A DNA stretch of 64,000 bases from Pseudarthrobacter sp. NBSH8 (GCF_014217545.1 NZ_CP043178.1:2542001-2606000); one strand, 5' to 3'; numbered from the stretch's first letter, positions 34,665 through 44,245 are shown. Program-made: numbers and translations. Notes: a model not told the origin generated them from the sequence alone.

Positions 34665-36449
34665 CTATTTCCGGCCGATGAACCAGTCCTGGAGCTTGCG
34701 CAGCCTGGACTGGAGCTGCTCCTCGTTCGCCTGCGCCACCGGCGGGCCGCCACAAACCGTCCGCAGCTTCGTGTGCACCACACCGTGCGGGGTTCCGGTC
34801 CGCGCCGACCAGGCCGCAACGTTTTTGGCCAGCTCGTTGCGCAGGTCCATGAGCATCCGGTGGTCCGGTATGGCCGGAGCCGCGGCGGCCGGCTCGGCTG
34901 CCGGTGCGCGCCTGTTTTTGCGGTTGAGCTGTTCGTGCTGTCGCTGCCGCAGCAGCGTCCCCACCTGTTCGGCGTCCAGCAGCCCGGGGATGCCCAGGAA
35001 GTCCAGTTCGTCTTCCGAGCCCACCTCTCCCCCGGTGCCGAACTCGCCGCCGTCGAACAACACGCGGTCGAAGGACGCCTGCGAGTCGAGGGCCTCGAAC
35101 GTGCCCTTGGTGAGGCTGTCGGACGCCTTGTCCTCCCGGTTGGCCTCTTCCATCAGTGAGTCCTCGGGATTGAACAGGCCGTCGCTGTCCTCTTTCTCGG
35201 GGCGGTCCAGCGCGTGGTCGCGTTCGGCCTCCATCGAGTTGGCCAGGGCCATCAGCGTCGGCACAGACGGCAGGAAGACCGAAGCCGTTTCGCCGCGTTT
35301 CCGGGCACGCACAAAGCGGCCCACCGCCTGGGCAAAGAACAGCGGCGTGGAGGTGGATGTCGCATAGACGCCGACGGACAGCCGGGGCACGTCCACACCT
35401 TCTGACACCATCCGGACGGCAACCATCCACCGCTTCTCGCTCATGGTGAATTCCTCGATCTTGCTGGAGGCCTTGGCGTCGTCGGAAAGAATCACAGTTG
35501 GCGATTCGCCGGTGATCCGTTTCAGCTGCCCGGCATAGGCCCTGGCGTCCTCGTGGTCCGTGGCGATGACCAGCCCGCCAGCGTCCGGAACCGTGCGGCG
35601 CACTTCGCTGAGGCGTTTGTCCGCCCCCGCCAGGACAGCGGGAATCCATTCCCCGGCCGGGTTCAGCGCCGTCCGCCACGCCTGCGACGTGATGTCCTTG
35701 GTGACCGCGGACTCGCCCAGGGAGGCCGCCATCTCCTCTCCGGCACTGGTTCGCCAGCGCATCTGGCCCGAGTAGGCCATGAACATGACCGGGCGCACCA
35801 CGTGGTCACGCAGGGCGTTGCCGTAGCCGTACGTGTAGTCAGCTTTCGAGCGCCGGATGCCGTCCTTGTCCTGTGCGTATTCAACAAACGGGATGGGCGA
35901 GGTGTCGGAGCGGAACGGCGTCCCGGTCAGGGAGAGCCGCCGTGCCGCAGGGTCAAACGCTTCGCGGAGACCGTCGCCCCAGGACAGGGCTTCGCCGCCG
36001 TGATGGATTTCGTCAAGGATCACCAGCGTGCGGGCGGCCTCGGTCTTGGCCCGGTGCAGCATGGGTTTGCTGGCCACCTGGGCGTAGGTGACAGCCACGC
36101 CAACAAAACCGCGGCCGTGCTGGCCGTCGGAGTTCTTGAAGTTGGGGTCGATGGCGATGCCCACCTTGGCCGCGGCGTCGGCCCACTGCCGTTTCAGGTG
36201 GTCCGTGGGTGCCACAATGGTGACCCGGTTGACCGCCCCGGATTCGATGAGCATCGAGGCCACGCGCAACGCGAAGGTGGTCTTGCCGGCGCCGGGAGTT
36301 GCTACGGCCAGGAAATCGCGGGGATCGGTCCTGAAGTAGAGGTCAAGGGCTTGCTGCTGCCAGGCACGGAGTTTCTGGGCGGTTCCCCAGGCTGCGCGTT
36401 CCGGATAAGCCGGTGGCAGGGTGGGGCCGCCAAAGAGCGTCTCCGTCAC
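34665..36449 (-). CDS. DEAD/DEAH-box SF2 helicase of unknown role
   Basis: The 594-residue protein has Walker A TPGAGKT, a DEIH box in LVILDEIHHGG, SLTGTPFRSD, and the C-terminal RecA domain with AVRMVSEGVDVPRLS and FAQAVGRFVRARKRGE. The tail after about 400 is acidic and then a Lys/Arg-rich segment. Such DEAD/DEAH enzymes appear in restriction-type and phage-defence helicases, but no partner gene is present. The GTG start overlaps the DUF3039 stop by one base, so the two are coupled. Confidence 0.9.
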   Translation of the reverse strand: MTETLFGGPTLPPAYPERAAWGTAQKLRAWQQQALDLYFRTDPRDFLAVATPGAGKTTFALRVASMLIESGAVNRVTIVAPTDHLKRQWADAAAKVGIAIDPNFKNSDGQHGRGFVGVAVTYAQVASKPMLHRAKTEAARTLVILDEIHHGGEALSWGDGLREAFDPAARRLSLTGTPFRSDTSPIPFVEYAQDKDGIRRSKADYTYGYGNALRDHVVRPVMFMAYSGQMRWRTSAGEEMAASLGESAVTKDITSQAWRTALNPAGEWIPAVLAGADKRLSEVRRTVPDAGGLVIATDHEDARAYAGQLKRITGESPTVILSDDAKASSKIEEFTMSEKRWMVAVRMVSEGVDVPRLSVGVYATSTSTPLFFAQAVGRFVRARKRGETASVFLPSVPTLMALANSMEAERDHALDRPEKEDSDGLFNPEDSLMEEANREDKASDSLTKGTFEALDSQASFDRVLFDGGEFGTGGEVGSEDELDFLGIPGLLDAEQVGTLLRQRQHEQLNRKNRRAPAAEPAAAAPAIPDHRMLMDLRNELAKNVAAWSARTGTPHGVVHTKLRTVCGGPPVAQANEEQLQSRLRKLQDWFIGRK

Positions 36450-36790
36450 TATTTGTTGTTGCCCGAGTCCCCTCCGGGACCCTTGCCGCCGTCGTTGCCC
36501 GGGCGGAGGCCGTCATAAACCTCTTTGCACATGGGGCACACCGGGAACTTCTGCGGATCCCGGCCCGGCGTCCACACTTTGCCGCAGAGGGCAATGACAG
36601 GATCACCCGTCAGCGCGGATTCCATGATTTTTTCCTTGCGCACGTAGTGCGAGAAGCGTTCCCGGTCACCGGGCTCCACTTCCTGGCGCAGCTCTTCGCG
36701 CTCGATGGTTGCCGTGGACGTTCCAGCCCCGGAAAGCTCGCGCATCGGGTCGTTCTCGAGAGGGTCCGTCATGCTAGTCATGGCATCCAT
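36449..36790 (-). CDS. DUF3039 small protein
   Basis: This protein is about 113 residues, with an acidic, Met/Thr/Asp-rich N-terminus, RERFSHYVRKEKIMESALTG and a C-terminal zinc-ribbon-like segment CGKVWTPGR...FPVCPMCKEVYDGL (Cys-x-n-Cys-x2-Cys). This is the DUF3039 pattern. It precedes the helicase with a one-base overlap, suggesting joint action. Three in-frame ATGs (ends 36790, 36781, 36772) could be the start. Confidence 0.8.
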   Translation of the reverse strand: MDAMTSMTDPLENDPMRELSGAGTSTATIEREELRQEVEPGDRERFSHYVRKEKIMESALTGDPVIALCGKVWTPGRDPQKFPVCPMCKEVYDGLRPGNDGGKGPGGDSGNNK

Positions 36791-36912
36791 CTTAGCGTCC
36801 CGGGAGGGCTGACGTTCGACGGCGGGACAACCGTTTTGCACTCACCGCACCGTCCGGCGTCCCCCGTTCCGCGCAACGCCGGTACCCGCCCGCCCGCGGT
36901 GTGTGGCCGGAA

Positions 36913-37695
36913 TTACAGCTCCTGCCAGTCAGGTTTGTGTTCGTACGTGTGCCGGTAGAAGTCGGCGAGCTTAAGCGACGACGCCGCCGCCTCATCCACC
37001 AGGATGGTGGCGTGCGGGTGGAACTGGAGGACCGAAGCCGGGCAGATCGCGGCAACGGGTCCTTCCACGAAGTCGCGGACCGCCGGCGCCTTCTGCGCCC
37101 CGGTCGCGATGAGGACAACGTGCCGTGCCTCAAGGATGGTGCCCAGACCCTGGGTGACCACGTGGTGCGGCACCTCTGCCAGGCTGGTGAAGAACCGGGA
37201 GTTGTCGCGGCGGGTCTGCTCGATCAGCGTTTTGATGCGGGTCCGGGATGCGAGCGAGGATCCGGGCTCGTTGAATCCGATGTGGCAATCCGTACCCACG
37301 CCCAGGAGCTGCAGGTCCACCCCGCCCGCTGCCCGCATGGCATCTTCGTAGGCTCGGCAGGCGGCGGCCAGGTCCTCGGCCGCACCGTCGGGAGTATGGA
37401 CGTTGCCTTCGGCGATGTTGACCCGGCTGGTGAATTCCCGCCGTATGACTTCCCGGTAGGACTCCGGATGCCCGTGTGCCAGCCCCACGTATTCGTCCAG
37501 GGCAAAGGCGTGGGCATTGCTGAAGTCCAGCCCCTCACGCTGGTGCCTTGCCGCCAACTCGTCGTAGACGGGCAGCGGCGATGACCCCGTGGCGAGGCCC
37601 AGTACTGCGGCGGGCTTGCGCCGGAGCAGGGCCTCGATGGCATCGGCAACGAGCGGTCCGATCTGTTTGCTGCCCTGGACGATAACGACTTCCAT
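36913..37695 (-). CDS. nagB: Glucosamine-6-phosphate deaminase
   Basis: NagB converts glucosamine-6-phosphate to fructose-6-phosphate and ammonia. Motifs include GLATGSSPLPVY, FALDEYVGLAHGHPESY and the catalytic GVGTDCHIGFNEPGSSLASRT. The 260-residue length is standard. It has no nagA partner nearby; the ABC transporter genes behind it are not sugar uptake genes. Confidence 0.95.
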   Translation of the reverse strand: MEVVIVQGSKQIGPLVADAIEALLRRKPAAVLGLATGSSPLPVYDELAARHQREGLDFSNAHAFALDEYVGLAHGHPESYREVIRREFTSRVNIAEGNVHTPDGAAEDLAAACRAYEDAMRAAGGVDLQLLGVGTDCHIGFNEPGSSLASRTRIKTLIEQTRRDNSRFFTSLAEVPHHVVTQGLGTILEARHVVLIATGAQKAPAVRDFVEGPVAAICPASVLQFHPHATILVDEAAASSLKLADFYRHTYEHKPDWQEL

Positions 37696-37725
37696 GTCCG
37701 GCCGCCTTTCTGTTGCTTTACGGAA

Positions 37726-39297
37726 TCAACGGTTGACGGTCAGTTGGGCCAGCATTTCCGGGCCACGGGCCTCGAGCCAGCGGCCACCTACCCTGATGCC
37801 GACCACAAAAAGTACCAGTCCCAGGACGGGGCCTATGGCAAGGTTCAGCCATCCGAAGACGGGGTTTCCAGTCACACTTTGGGCAATGATCAACCCGGCT
37901 TCCGGAAGCACCAGGAGGGACAGGACCCCCATGCCGCCAAACTGCACTGCCATGGTCTGGCCGACGCTGCCGGGTGGCTTCTTGAACGGACTGTCTCCGG
38001 GCAGTGGCACTGCGACGTTGTACCGCGCCGAGACTACCGACGAGAGGCCAAGACCGGTCAGTAGAATTCCCACCGACAGTCCCAGCACGCCGGGCAGCCA
38101 TTCCCAGCTGCCGGTGAACATAAACGGCACCACTGAGAAGGCGAGCACCACCGGTACGGCGAGAATCAGGCACGCCAGGGCCCGGCCCAGCCTGTCCGGG
38201 ACACCCCGCACGCCGGCGGCAAGGTGGAGCGCGAACGCGGTGTTGTCGTAGGAAACATCGGCGGAGATTGACCAGGCCATGAGGAAAGCGGTCAGGGGGC
38301 CCAGCATCGTGAGGATGCCGAAGCTGTCCCCCTGGCTCGCCTGGAAGAACATCATCACGGCCAGCAGCGGAATCACGAGGAGCGATCCGCCGTAACGGGG
38401 ATCCCGCAGCCAGTAGGTCAGGGCACGAGCTGTGACGGCACCGGTGGGCGTGGCGGGCAGGAGCGAGAACAGCCCCAGCTTGCCGCCCCTCCGGCTCCCG
38501 CTCCCTTGATAGGGCGGGTTAACCAGGGCACGCTCCAGGAGGACTTTCCAGCACCAGGCAAGTCCCGCGAGGGTGAGCAGTGAAATGAGCAGCTTCACGG
38601 CGGCTTCGAGGGGCCGTCCGGCGTCGACGTCTCCGCCCAAGGACCAGGCGGCGCCCAGCGGCGTCCAGGCAAGAGTCCGGGCAAATTCAGGCAGGAACCC
38701 GGCGGACGCTGAGATCCCCTGCAACACTCCTGCCACGATGGGGCCCATCAGGATCAGCGGAACCATAAAAACAACACCGCTGACGTCCTTGAAGCGCCGC
38801 GACGCCGCCAGGCTGGCCGTGGCGGTGGTGACCACTTTGGACAGCACAATGCACGTCATGACGCCGAGGGCTGCTCCCAGGAGTGCGGTCACGGCAGGAA
38901 CGAAGCCGCGCGCCCACGTGCCCACGGTGGCCAGCGCCACAAGCGACGTGGCCACCCCCGGAATTCCGATCAGGCCGCCCAGGGCCAGGCCGGTCAGGAG
39001 CTGCCGCATGGGGACCGCAAATGTGGTGAAGCGGGCGGGATCGAGGGTCATGTCGGTGGCCGAAACCGCCACCGGGATGATCCCCCAGCCCAGGATGGCC
39101 GCGGAACCGCCAAGCACTACGGCCGTGTAGGCGAGCTCGTGGTTTTCCTGCCGCAGCATCACCAGGGCCACGACCAGCGCGCCCACGATTCCGAGCGCAT
39201 AGAGGCCGCCGAACGCCAGGCCCACGAGCTGCCAGGGGCTGCGGCGGAGACCGTTCCGCAGCAGGGTCAGTTTGAGCCTTAGGAGGTGCGCAACCAT
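37726..39297 (-). CDS. ABC transporter permease, multi-pass membrane protein
   Basis: The 523-residue protein has about 12 hydrophobic helices with no cytoplasmic ATPase domain. It is encoded with an ABC ATPase, whose stop overlaps its start by 19 bp. The frame is open further upstream, but the ATG ending at 39297 (MVAHLLRLKLT) is a natural start. The pattern resembles ABC-2-type exporters of lipids, lantibiotics or drugs. The substrate is unknown. Confidence 0.85.
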   Translation of the reverse strand: MVAHLLRLKLTLLRNGLRRSPWQLVGLAFGGLYALGIVGALVVALVMLRQENHELAYTAVVLGGSAAILGWGIIPVAVSATDMTLDPARFTTFAVPMRQLLTGLALGGLIGIPGVATSLVALATVGTWARGFVPAVTALLGAALGVMTCIVLSKVVTTATASLAASRRFKDVSGVVFMVPLILMGPIVAGVLQGISASAGFLPEFARTLAWTPLGAAWSLGGDVDAGRPLEAAVKLLISLLTLAGLAWCWKVLLERALVNPPYQGSGSRRGGKLGLFSLLPATPTGAVTARALTYWLRDPRYGGSLLVIPLLAVMMFFQASQGDSFGILTMLGPLTAFLMAWSISADVSYDNTAFALHLAAGVRGVPDRLGRALACLILAVPVVLAFSVVPFMFTGSWEWLPGVLGLSVGILLTGLGLSSVVSARYNVAVPLPGDSPFKKPPGSVGQTMAVQFGGMGVLSLLVLPEAGLIIAQSVTGNPVFGWLNLAIGPVLGLVLFVVGIRVGGRWLEARGPEMLAQLTVNR

Positions 39298-40085
39298 TCC
39301 AGGCCCTCCGTGTGGTTTCGTCCGCCGACAAGCTGGACAAATCTTTCTTCCAGCGTTGCCCCGGCGCGTACTTCGTCCACGGTCCCGGCAGCGAGGAGCC
39401 TTCCGGCCGCCACCACGGCGACGTGGTCGCACATGCGCTGGACCAGGTCCATAACGTGGCTCGAGACGATCACCGTCCCGCCGGACGCTACATAACTGTC
39501 CAGGATGGACCGGATGTTGGCCGCCGAGACAGGATCCACGGACTCGAAGGGTTCATCGAGCACCAGCAGCCGCGGCGCATGGATCAGGGCCGAGGCCAGG
39601 GCGATCTTTTTGGTCATGCCGGCGGAATAGTCCACCACGAGGGTCCCGGCGTCCTGGTTCAGGTCCAAGGCGGACAAGAGCTCGCCCACGCGGGAGGCCA
39701 CCACGTCTTTGTCCATGCCACGCAGCAACCCCGCGTAGGTGACCAGCTGTTCGCCGGTGAGCCGGTCAAAGAGGCGCACGCCGTCCGGGAGGATGCCCAT
39801 CAGCTTCTTGGCCTCCAGTGGCCGGGCCCAGACGTCAACGCCGTGGACAATGGCCGTGCCGAAGTCGGGCCGCAGCAGCCCGGTGGCCATGGACAACGTG
39901 GTGGTCTTGCCGGCGCCGTTGGGGCCCACGATGCCAAAGAACGAACCCGCCGGGACGTCGAGGCTGATGCCGTCCACGGCGATTTTTCCGCCGAAACGCT
40001 TGGCGAGGCCGCGGATGGACAAGGCAGGAACGGGCCCGCTGTGCGCCACCGGATCAGAGTGGGGATCAGGATGCGGAGCAGTCAT
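39279..40085 (-). CDS. ABC transporter ATP-binding protein
   Basis: The 268-residue protein has Walker A GPNGAGKTT, Walker B RLLVLDEPFESVDP and an H-loop in SSHVMD. The signature motif is atypical (YSAGM in place of LSGGQ), as in many ABC-2 ATPases. It precedes its permease, overlapping by 19 bp. Confidence 0.92.
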   Translation of the reverse strand: MTAPHPDPHSDPVAHSGPVPALSIRGLAKRFGGKIAVDGISLDVPAGSFFGIVGPNGAGKTTTLSMATGLLRPDFGTAIVHGVDVWARPLEAKKLMGILPDGVRLFDRLTGEQLVTYAGLLRGMDKDVVASRVGELLSALDLNQDAGTLVVDYSAGMTKKIALASALIHAPRLLVLDEPFESVDPVSAANIRSILDSYVASGGTVIVSSHVMDLVQRMCDHVAVVAAGRLLAAGTVDEVRAGATLEERFVQLVGGRNHTEGLEWLRTS

Positions 40086-40157
40086 AACGCCAGCCTAGAC
40101 CCAGGGCCCTGTCGACGGGGTCCACCCGCAGGAGTAGGGCCAACGGCGTAGGGAAGC

Positions 40158-41255
40158 CTAGAACGAATGGCGCGGCAGGGCCCGTTCGTACTGTGGCGCC
40201 CAGGGGAGGTCATGCCCAAGTTCAAAAGCCGCCCGGAGCCACCAGTGCGGATCCCGGAGCGCGGCCCGGGCAATAAACACGCCGTCGGCCTGCCCGGTGG
40301 CCACGGCATGCTCCGCCTGGCCCGCGGTGGTCAGCAGGCCCACGGTGCCCGTGGGGACGCCGGCCTCCCGGCGGATGCGTGCGGAGAACTCCGTTTGATA
40401 TCCCGGACCCGGATTGATGTCCTGATGGGCCACTGCCCCTCCGCTGGAGACGTCGATGAGGTCCACCCCGCGCTTCGCCGCCTGGGCGGCCAGCCGGACC
40501 GAAGCCTGGGCATCGACGCCGCCCGGCGCCCAGTCGGTGGCTGAAATCCTGAGGAGCAGGGGCATGGATTCGGGGATGACGTTGCGGACGGCATCTACGA
40601 CGGCGAGCATCAGCCGGTTGCGGCCAGCCTCGTCCCCGCCCCAAAAATCGGTCCGGGTATTGATCAGCGGGCTTTGAAACTGGTGCAGGAGGTAGCCGTG
40701 CGCGCCATGGATTTCCAGAGTGTCGAAGCCGGCGTCAACCGCCCGCACCGCGGCCGCCTCGAAATCGGCAATAACGTCATGGATCTGCGCCTCGGTCATC
40801 GCGACAGGTCCGGCGTAGCCGTCGAAGGCAAGCCATGATGGTCCCCCCGTGGGCCAGCCGCCGTCGGATTCCGGGACGCTCCCCCGCTGCCCGGCGAACG
40901 GCCAGTAGGTGGACGCTTTCCGGCCGGCGTGCGCGAGCTGGGCACCGATCTTCGCTTCCGCGGCACCGTGCCGGTGCACAAAGGACGTGATCCGCTGCCA
41001 GGCCTCGGCCTGCTCGTCGTTGTACAGCCCGGCGTCACGGGGGCTGATCCTGCCGGCTGCATTCACGGCAGCCGCCTCGGTGAGGATCAAAGCGGCGCCG
41101 CCCGCGGCGAAGGAGCCCAGATGCATCAGGTGCCAGTCGTTGGGAACCCCCGGGGCGCCGTCGGGACCGCAGCTGTACTGGCACATCGGTGAGACCCAGC
41201 CGCGGTGCGTGAGCTTCAGGGAACGGAGCTTGAGCGGCTGGAACAGGGCCGGCAC
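40158..41255 (-). CDS. NADH:flavin oxidoreductase (old yellow enzyme family, YqjM-like)
   Basis: The 365-residue FMN enzyme has the TIM-barrel landmarks SPMCQYSCGPDG, DWHLMHLGSFAAGGAALILTE, AHAGRKAS, the active-site HGAHGYLLHQFQSPL and the late GLLTTAGQAEHAVATGQADGV. The PMCQYS motif is typical of the YqjM (thermophilic-like) class. It reduces activated C=C bonds with NAD(P)H. The start touches the end of the thioredoxin-TPR gene by one base. Confidence 0.92.
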   Translation of the reverse strand: MPALFQPLKLRSLKLTHRGWVSPMCQYSCGPDGAPGVPNDWHLMHLGSFAAGGAALILTEAAAVNAAGRISPRDAGLYNDEQAEAWQRITSFVHRHGAAEAKIGAQLAHAGRKASTYWPFAGQRGSVPESDGGWPTGGPSWLAFDGYAGPVAMTEAQIHDVIADFEAAAVRAVDAGFDTLEIHGAHGYLLHQFQSPLINTRTDFWGGDEAGRNRLMLAVVDAVRNVIPESMPLLLRISATDWAPGGVDAQASVRLAAQAAKRGVDLIDVSSGGAVAHQDINPGPGYQTEFSARIRREAGVPTGTVGLLTTAGQAEHAVATGQADGVFIARAALRDPHWWLRAAFELGHDLPWAPQYERALPRHSF

Positions 41256-42262
41256 TAGAACAGGACCCTGGCGAGTCCTTGGCGCGCCTTGGCAACGCGG
41301 GGGTCGGAGGTGCCCACCACGTCAAAGAGCTCCAGGAGCCGTACCCGGGCGGTCTCCCGTTCCGGACCGAAGTTCCGGCCGATGAAGCTGACCACGCGGT
41401 TCAGCGCGTCCTCCACATGGCCGCCGGACACATCCAGGTCCGCCACGCCCAGCTGGGCGGCCAGGTTGTCAGGCTCGTTGGCGGCGACGATACGCAATGC
41501 TTCCGAGTCCTCGGCGGACAGCGGCTGGAGCCGGGCCATCAGCTCCACCTGGGCCAGCCCGGCCTTGGCCTCGGCGTCTGCGGGCATTTCCAGCAGGGCC
41601 TGGCGGTAGGCCACGGCTGCTGCCTCGTAGTCGCCTGCCTCAATGGCGTCGAAGGCGGCCAGGTGCAGCGGCGGAAGGGGTGCCGGTTCGGATTCCGGCG
41701 GCGTACCGCCCCCGCCGAGGCTGCCCGTGACGCCGTTGGCGGCCGCCACTTTGAGCAGTTCATCCAGGAGGGGCCGGATCTGGGCTTCCTCGGCGCCGCC
41801 CTGGAAGAGCGGTACGGGCTGGCCCTTGAGCACGGCGACGGCGGTGGGGACGGCCTGGACCTGGAATGCCTGTGCCAGTTGCGGGAAGGCTTCAATGTCC
41901 GCCGCACCCAGAACGAGGCGGCCGCCGTAACCGTTGATGACCTGCTCCAGCGAGTCGAGCATCGCGGCGGATTCCGGCGAGTACGCCGCCCACAGCGCGA
42001 AGACCACCGGCACCTGGGCGGAAAGCTCCACGAGCTCCTGGAAATTCCCCTCGGTGACAGTGACCCGCAGCGGCGACGCGCCGCCGTCGGGCGCTCCGGC
42101 ACCTGCCTCCGGGTTGGCGCCTGTGTCCCCGGGAACAGGCGAATTGCCGGGAGCGGCAGGAGGTGCCTGGCGCTGTTTCAGGGATGAAAGGTCGACGGCG
42201 CCACGCAAGTTAAGCAGGCTGGCAGCGGCTGGAGGGACTGGGCGGGAAGCTGGCAAACTCAT
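41255..42262 (-). CDS. Thioredoxin-fold/TPR protein without CxxC (CnoX/YbbN-like)
   Basis: The 335-residue protein has a low-complexity N-terminus (to about 60), a thioredoxin domain with FALWAAYSPESAAM in place of the usual WCGPC, and TPR-like helical repeats at the C-terminus (ALLEMPADAEAKAGLAQVE). Such proteins are chaperone-like (CnoX) and the active-site loss rules out classical redox activity. The order matches Rv1324 of M. tuberculosis. The start is the ATG ending at 42262; a GTG six codons upstream is possible. Confidence 0.85.
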   Translation of the reverse strand: MSLPASRPVPPAAASLLNLRGAVDLSSLKQRQAPPAAPGNSPVPGDTGANPEAGAGAPDGGASPLRVTVTEGNFQELVELSAQVPVVFALWAAYSPESAAMLDSLEQVINGYGGRLVLGAADIEAFPQLAQAFQVQAVPTAVAVLKGQPVPLFQGGAEEAQIRPLLDELLKVAAANGVTGSLGGGGTPPESEPAPLPPLHLAAFDAIEAGDYEAAAVAYRQALLEMPADAEAKAGLAQVELMARLQPLSAEDSEALRIVAANEPDNLAAQLGVADLDVSGGHVEDALNRVVSFIGRNFGPERETARVRLLELFDVVGTSDPRVAKARQGLARVLF

Positions 42263-42327
42263 GCTTTCCACTCTAGCCACTCCGGCCGCTGCCGGGGGTA
42301 CTGCTTCAGGGACTGGACCCTGCGTGC

Positions 42328-44037
42328 CTATTTGAAGCTTGCTCCTACCAGCCCGCGCGTCGCGGCCACCAGCTTGATGGGATCCGTCGAACCTGCCGGC
42401 GGGACGTAGACAGCCATTGATTCAGCAAAGTTCAGCACCATGCCGGTGGTGGTCTCCTTGCCGCCGGCGAGCGCCGCGGCGTCGTCACCGATGGTGAGCT
42501 TGTCACCGGAGGCCTTTGGCGTGCCGTCAAAGGCGAAGTTGATCCTGCCCAGCACCAGCGCCCCGCCGTCAGCCGTCCGGAACACCACAGTGCTTTCCGG
42601 CACCACCTTGTGAGTAAAGGAGAAGTTGCCGTTTTCTCCCGACTTCACTACCTCGGCCTGGTACGACAGCGTGTCGGCGATGTAAGGCGAAGAAGTGCCC
42701 TCCACCAGCTTGTCCTTGAAGCTCGACTCTGCGTTGCTCAGGCGGTCGGCCAGCCCGGCCAGGGCTTCTTCGCCGCTGTACAGCAGGCCTGATTTGTCAT
42801 TGGCGGCCAGGGTATCGGTGCCGTCCCGGCCGATGGCGGGGAACGTGGTTCCCGGCTGCAGCGGGGTGGTCTCGGTGAGCTTGTAGTTCTCCCGGGGCGA
42901 AGGCTGGACCAGGGTGAGGAGCTGCGGGACGACGTTGCCTTCGCCCTGTGTGACCGCGAGGACAGAACGGGGCCAGGTCCGGTCGCTGGTGACCACGGTC
43001 GTGAGGAGCTTGGTGGAACGGACAGGCATCCGGGCTTCATAGGTACCCACCTGGGAACGGATCTTGTAGTTCTGGGTACGGACCTCAAGCTCCGTCCCTG
43101 CGACCCGCTCTGCAAGCTTGGCTGCATCCTTCGCGGCGTCGCCGGCGTCGGTGGCGCTGGAGACCTGCTCCAGGATCCTGCGGAACTGGGCATCCAGGAG
43201 GACCGGCGCGGCCGTCTGGGCGGCCTCCGGTGTCGCAGATCCGGTGGTGGGAGCCGGGGCGGGTGTGGTGGCCGCGTTCGCAGCAACACCCGTTCCGGCC
43301 ACAACAAGGGCGGTCACTGCGGCGGTGACCATGCCGCCGGAAACCATGCCGAGCCGTGCGGAGGACTTTGCCTCGGCCTTGGCCCGGGCACGCCGGGCGA
43401 ACAGGCTGCCCTGGCCGGTACCTTCACCGTCGCGCTTGCGGGCGGACATAACCATCAGGGCGATGCCGGCCAGGATCAGCAGGCCGCCAAGCGACATGAG
43501 CGGGATGGCCCACGGGGTGGAGGTGTCATTGGGGAACGTCATTGAGATCGACGAGGGTGCGGGCTTGGTGCCATCGGACGCCAGCAGCAGTGACCATTCG
43601 CCGTCGGCCGGCGGCGTCCACGAGTACTCCAGCTCACCGCTCGAGTTCTCAGTGGAAACCCAGAGATCGGATCCGGACGGATTTGGCGCCGTGGCGTCGC
43701 CGTCGGTGTGCTCAATTTGCAGGGATTTGTTGTCCTCCGAAACCCCTGTGATGGTGTTGCGGGCCGTCGGGCCCACCCAGGCATCCACGTCGTCAGGCCG
43801 GCCGACCGCGAGCAGGAAGTTGCCGTCGCCTTCGATCTTGATCGTCACCGGTCCGCCCTGCGCGGTGCGCAGGTTCTGGTCGATGACGGTCAGTGGCGCC
43901 TCCGCGGCATCTGCCGGGGCGGAAGCCGTAAAGGTCTCGGAGGGAGCCCAGATTGTCTTCTGGCCGATTCCGGCCAGAAGTGTCAGGAGGCCGAGCAGCA
44001 CGAGTGCAACTGCAGTCTTGAAGCGCAAAGGAAACAC
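42328..44037 (-). CDS. Large membrane-anchored extracytoplasmic protein of unknown function
   Basis: The 569-residue protein has an N-terminal hydrophobic segment (residues 9-27), an extracytoplasmic domain with a WSLLLASDG strand, a second transmembrane helix near 180-198, a third near 232-252 preceded by basic residues, and a C-terminal secreted domain of about 300 residues with no enzyme motif that I recognise. It resembles actinobacterial DUF8094-type proteins. A GTnAC-N6-GTnAC element lies 30 bp upstream. Confidence 0.75.
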   Translation of the reverse strand: MFPLRFKTAVALVLLGLLTLLAGIGQKTIWAPSETFTASAPADAAEAPLTVIDQNLRTAQGGPVTIKIEGDGNFLLAVGRPDDVDAWVGPTARNTITGVSEDNKSLQIEHTDGDATAPNPSGSDLWVSTENSSGELEYSWTPPADGEWSLLLASDGTKPAPSSISMTFPNDTSTPWAIPLMSLGGLLILAGIALMVMSARKRDGEGTGQGSLFARRARAKAEAKSSARLGMVSGGMVTAAVTALVVAGTGVAANAATTPAPAPTTGSATPEAAQTAAPVLLDAQFRRILEQVSSATDAGDAAKDAAKLAERVAGTELEVRTQNYKIRSQVGTYEARMPVRSTKLLTTVVTSDRTWPRSVLAVTQGEGNVVPQLLTLVQPSPRENYKLTETTPLQPGTTFPAIGRDGTDTLAANDKSGLLYSGEEALAGLADRLSNAESSFKDKLVEGTSSPYIADTLSYQAEVVKSGENGNFSFTHKVVPESTVVFRTADGGALVLGRINFAFDGTPKASGDKLTIGDDAAALAGGKETTTGMVLNFAESMAVYVPPAGSTDPIKLVAATRGLVGASFK

Positions 44038-44066
44038 CTATCATTCGCGGGAGTTTACTTTCAATA

Positions 44067-44082
44067 GTAACCGTTTTGTTAC
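44067..44082. promoter_or_regulatory. GTAAC-N6-GTTAC element upstream of the membrane protein gene
   Basis: GTAAC (44067-44071) and GTTAC (44078-44082) are separated by 6 bases. This fits the GTnAC-N6-GTnAC consensus used by OmpR-family regulators such as GlnR, AfsQ1 and MtrA in actinobacteria. It is also a perfect inverted repeat. It lies 30 bp upstream of the start of the gene ending at 44037. Confidence 0.45.
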
Positions 44083-44245
44083 CAGAACCCCCGTTCGGGC
44101 GCCGGAGGAGTCCGGAAACAGCGTCGCCCGGGCGGCCCGGGCGGGCGCCCTCGCTCCTGTTGGCAAGGCTGCTGATAGTGTTTGCGATGATCATCACACC
44201 GGCCCGCAAACGCGGCGCCACGCACGGAACAGGCCCCATAAACCA

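Noticed and set aside
37726..40085. Sugar ABC importer linked to nagB
   Set aside because: There is no binding protein and the permease is of the ABC-2 exporter type, so a link to glucosamine uptake is not supported.
43118..44245. Extension of the AI-2E transporter frame by 376 codons upstream
   Set aside because: It runs antisense through the divergent membrane-protein gene and lacks a ribosome binding site; the family core begins much later.
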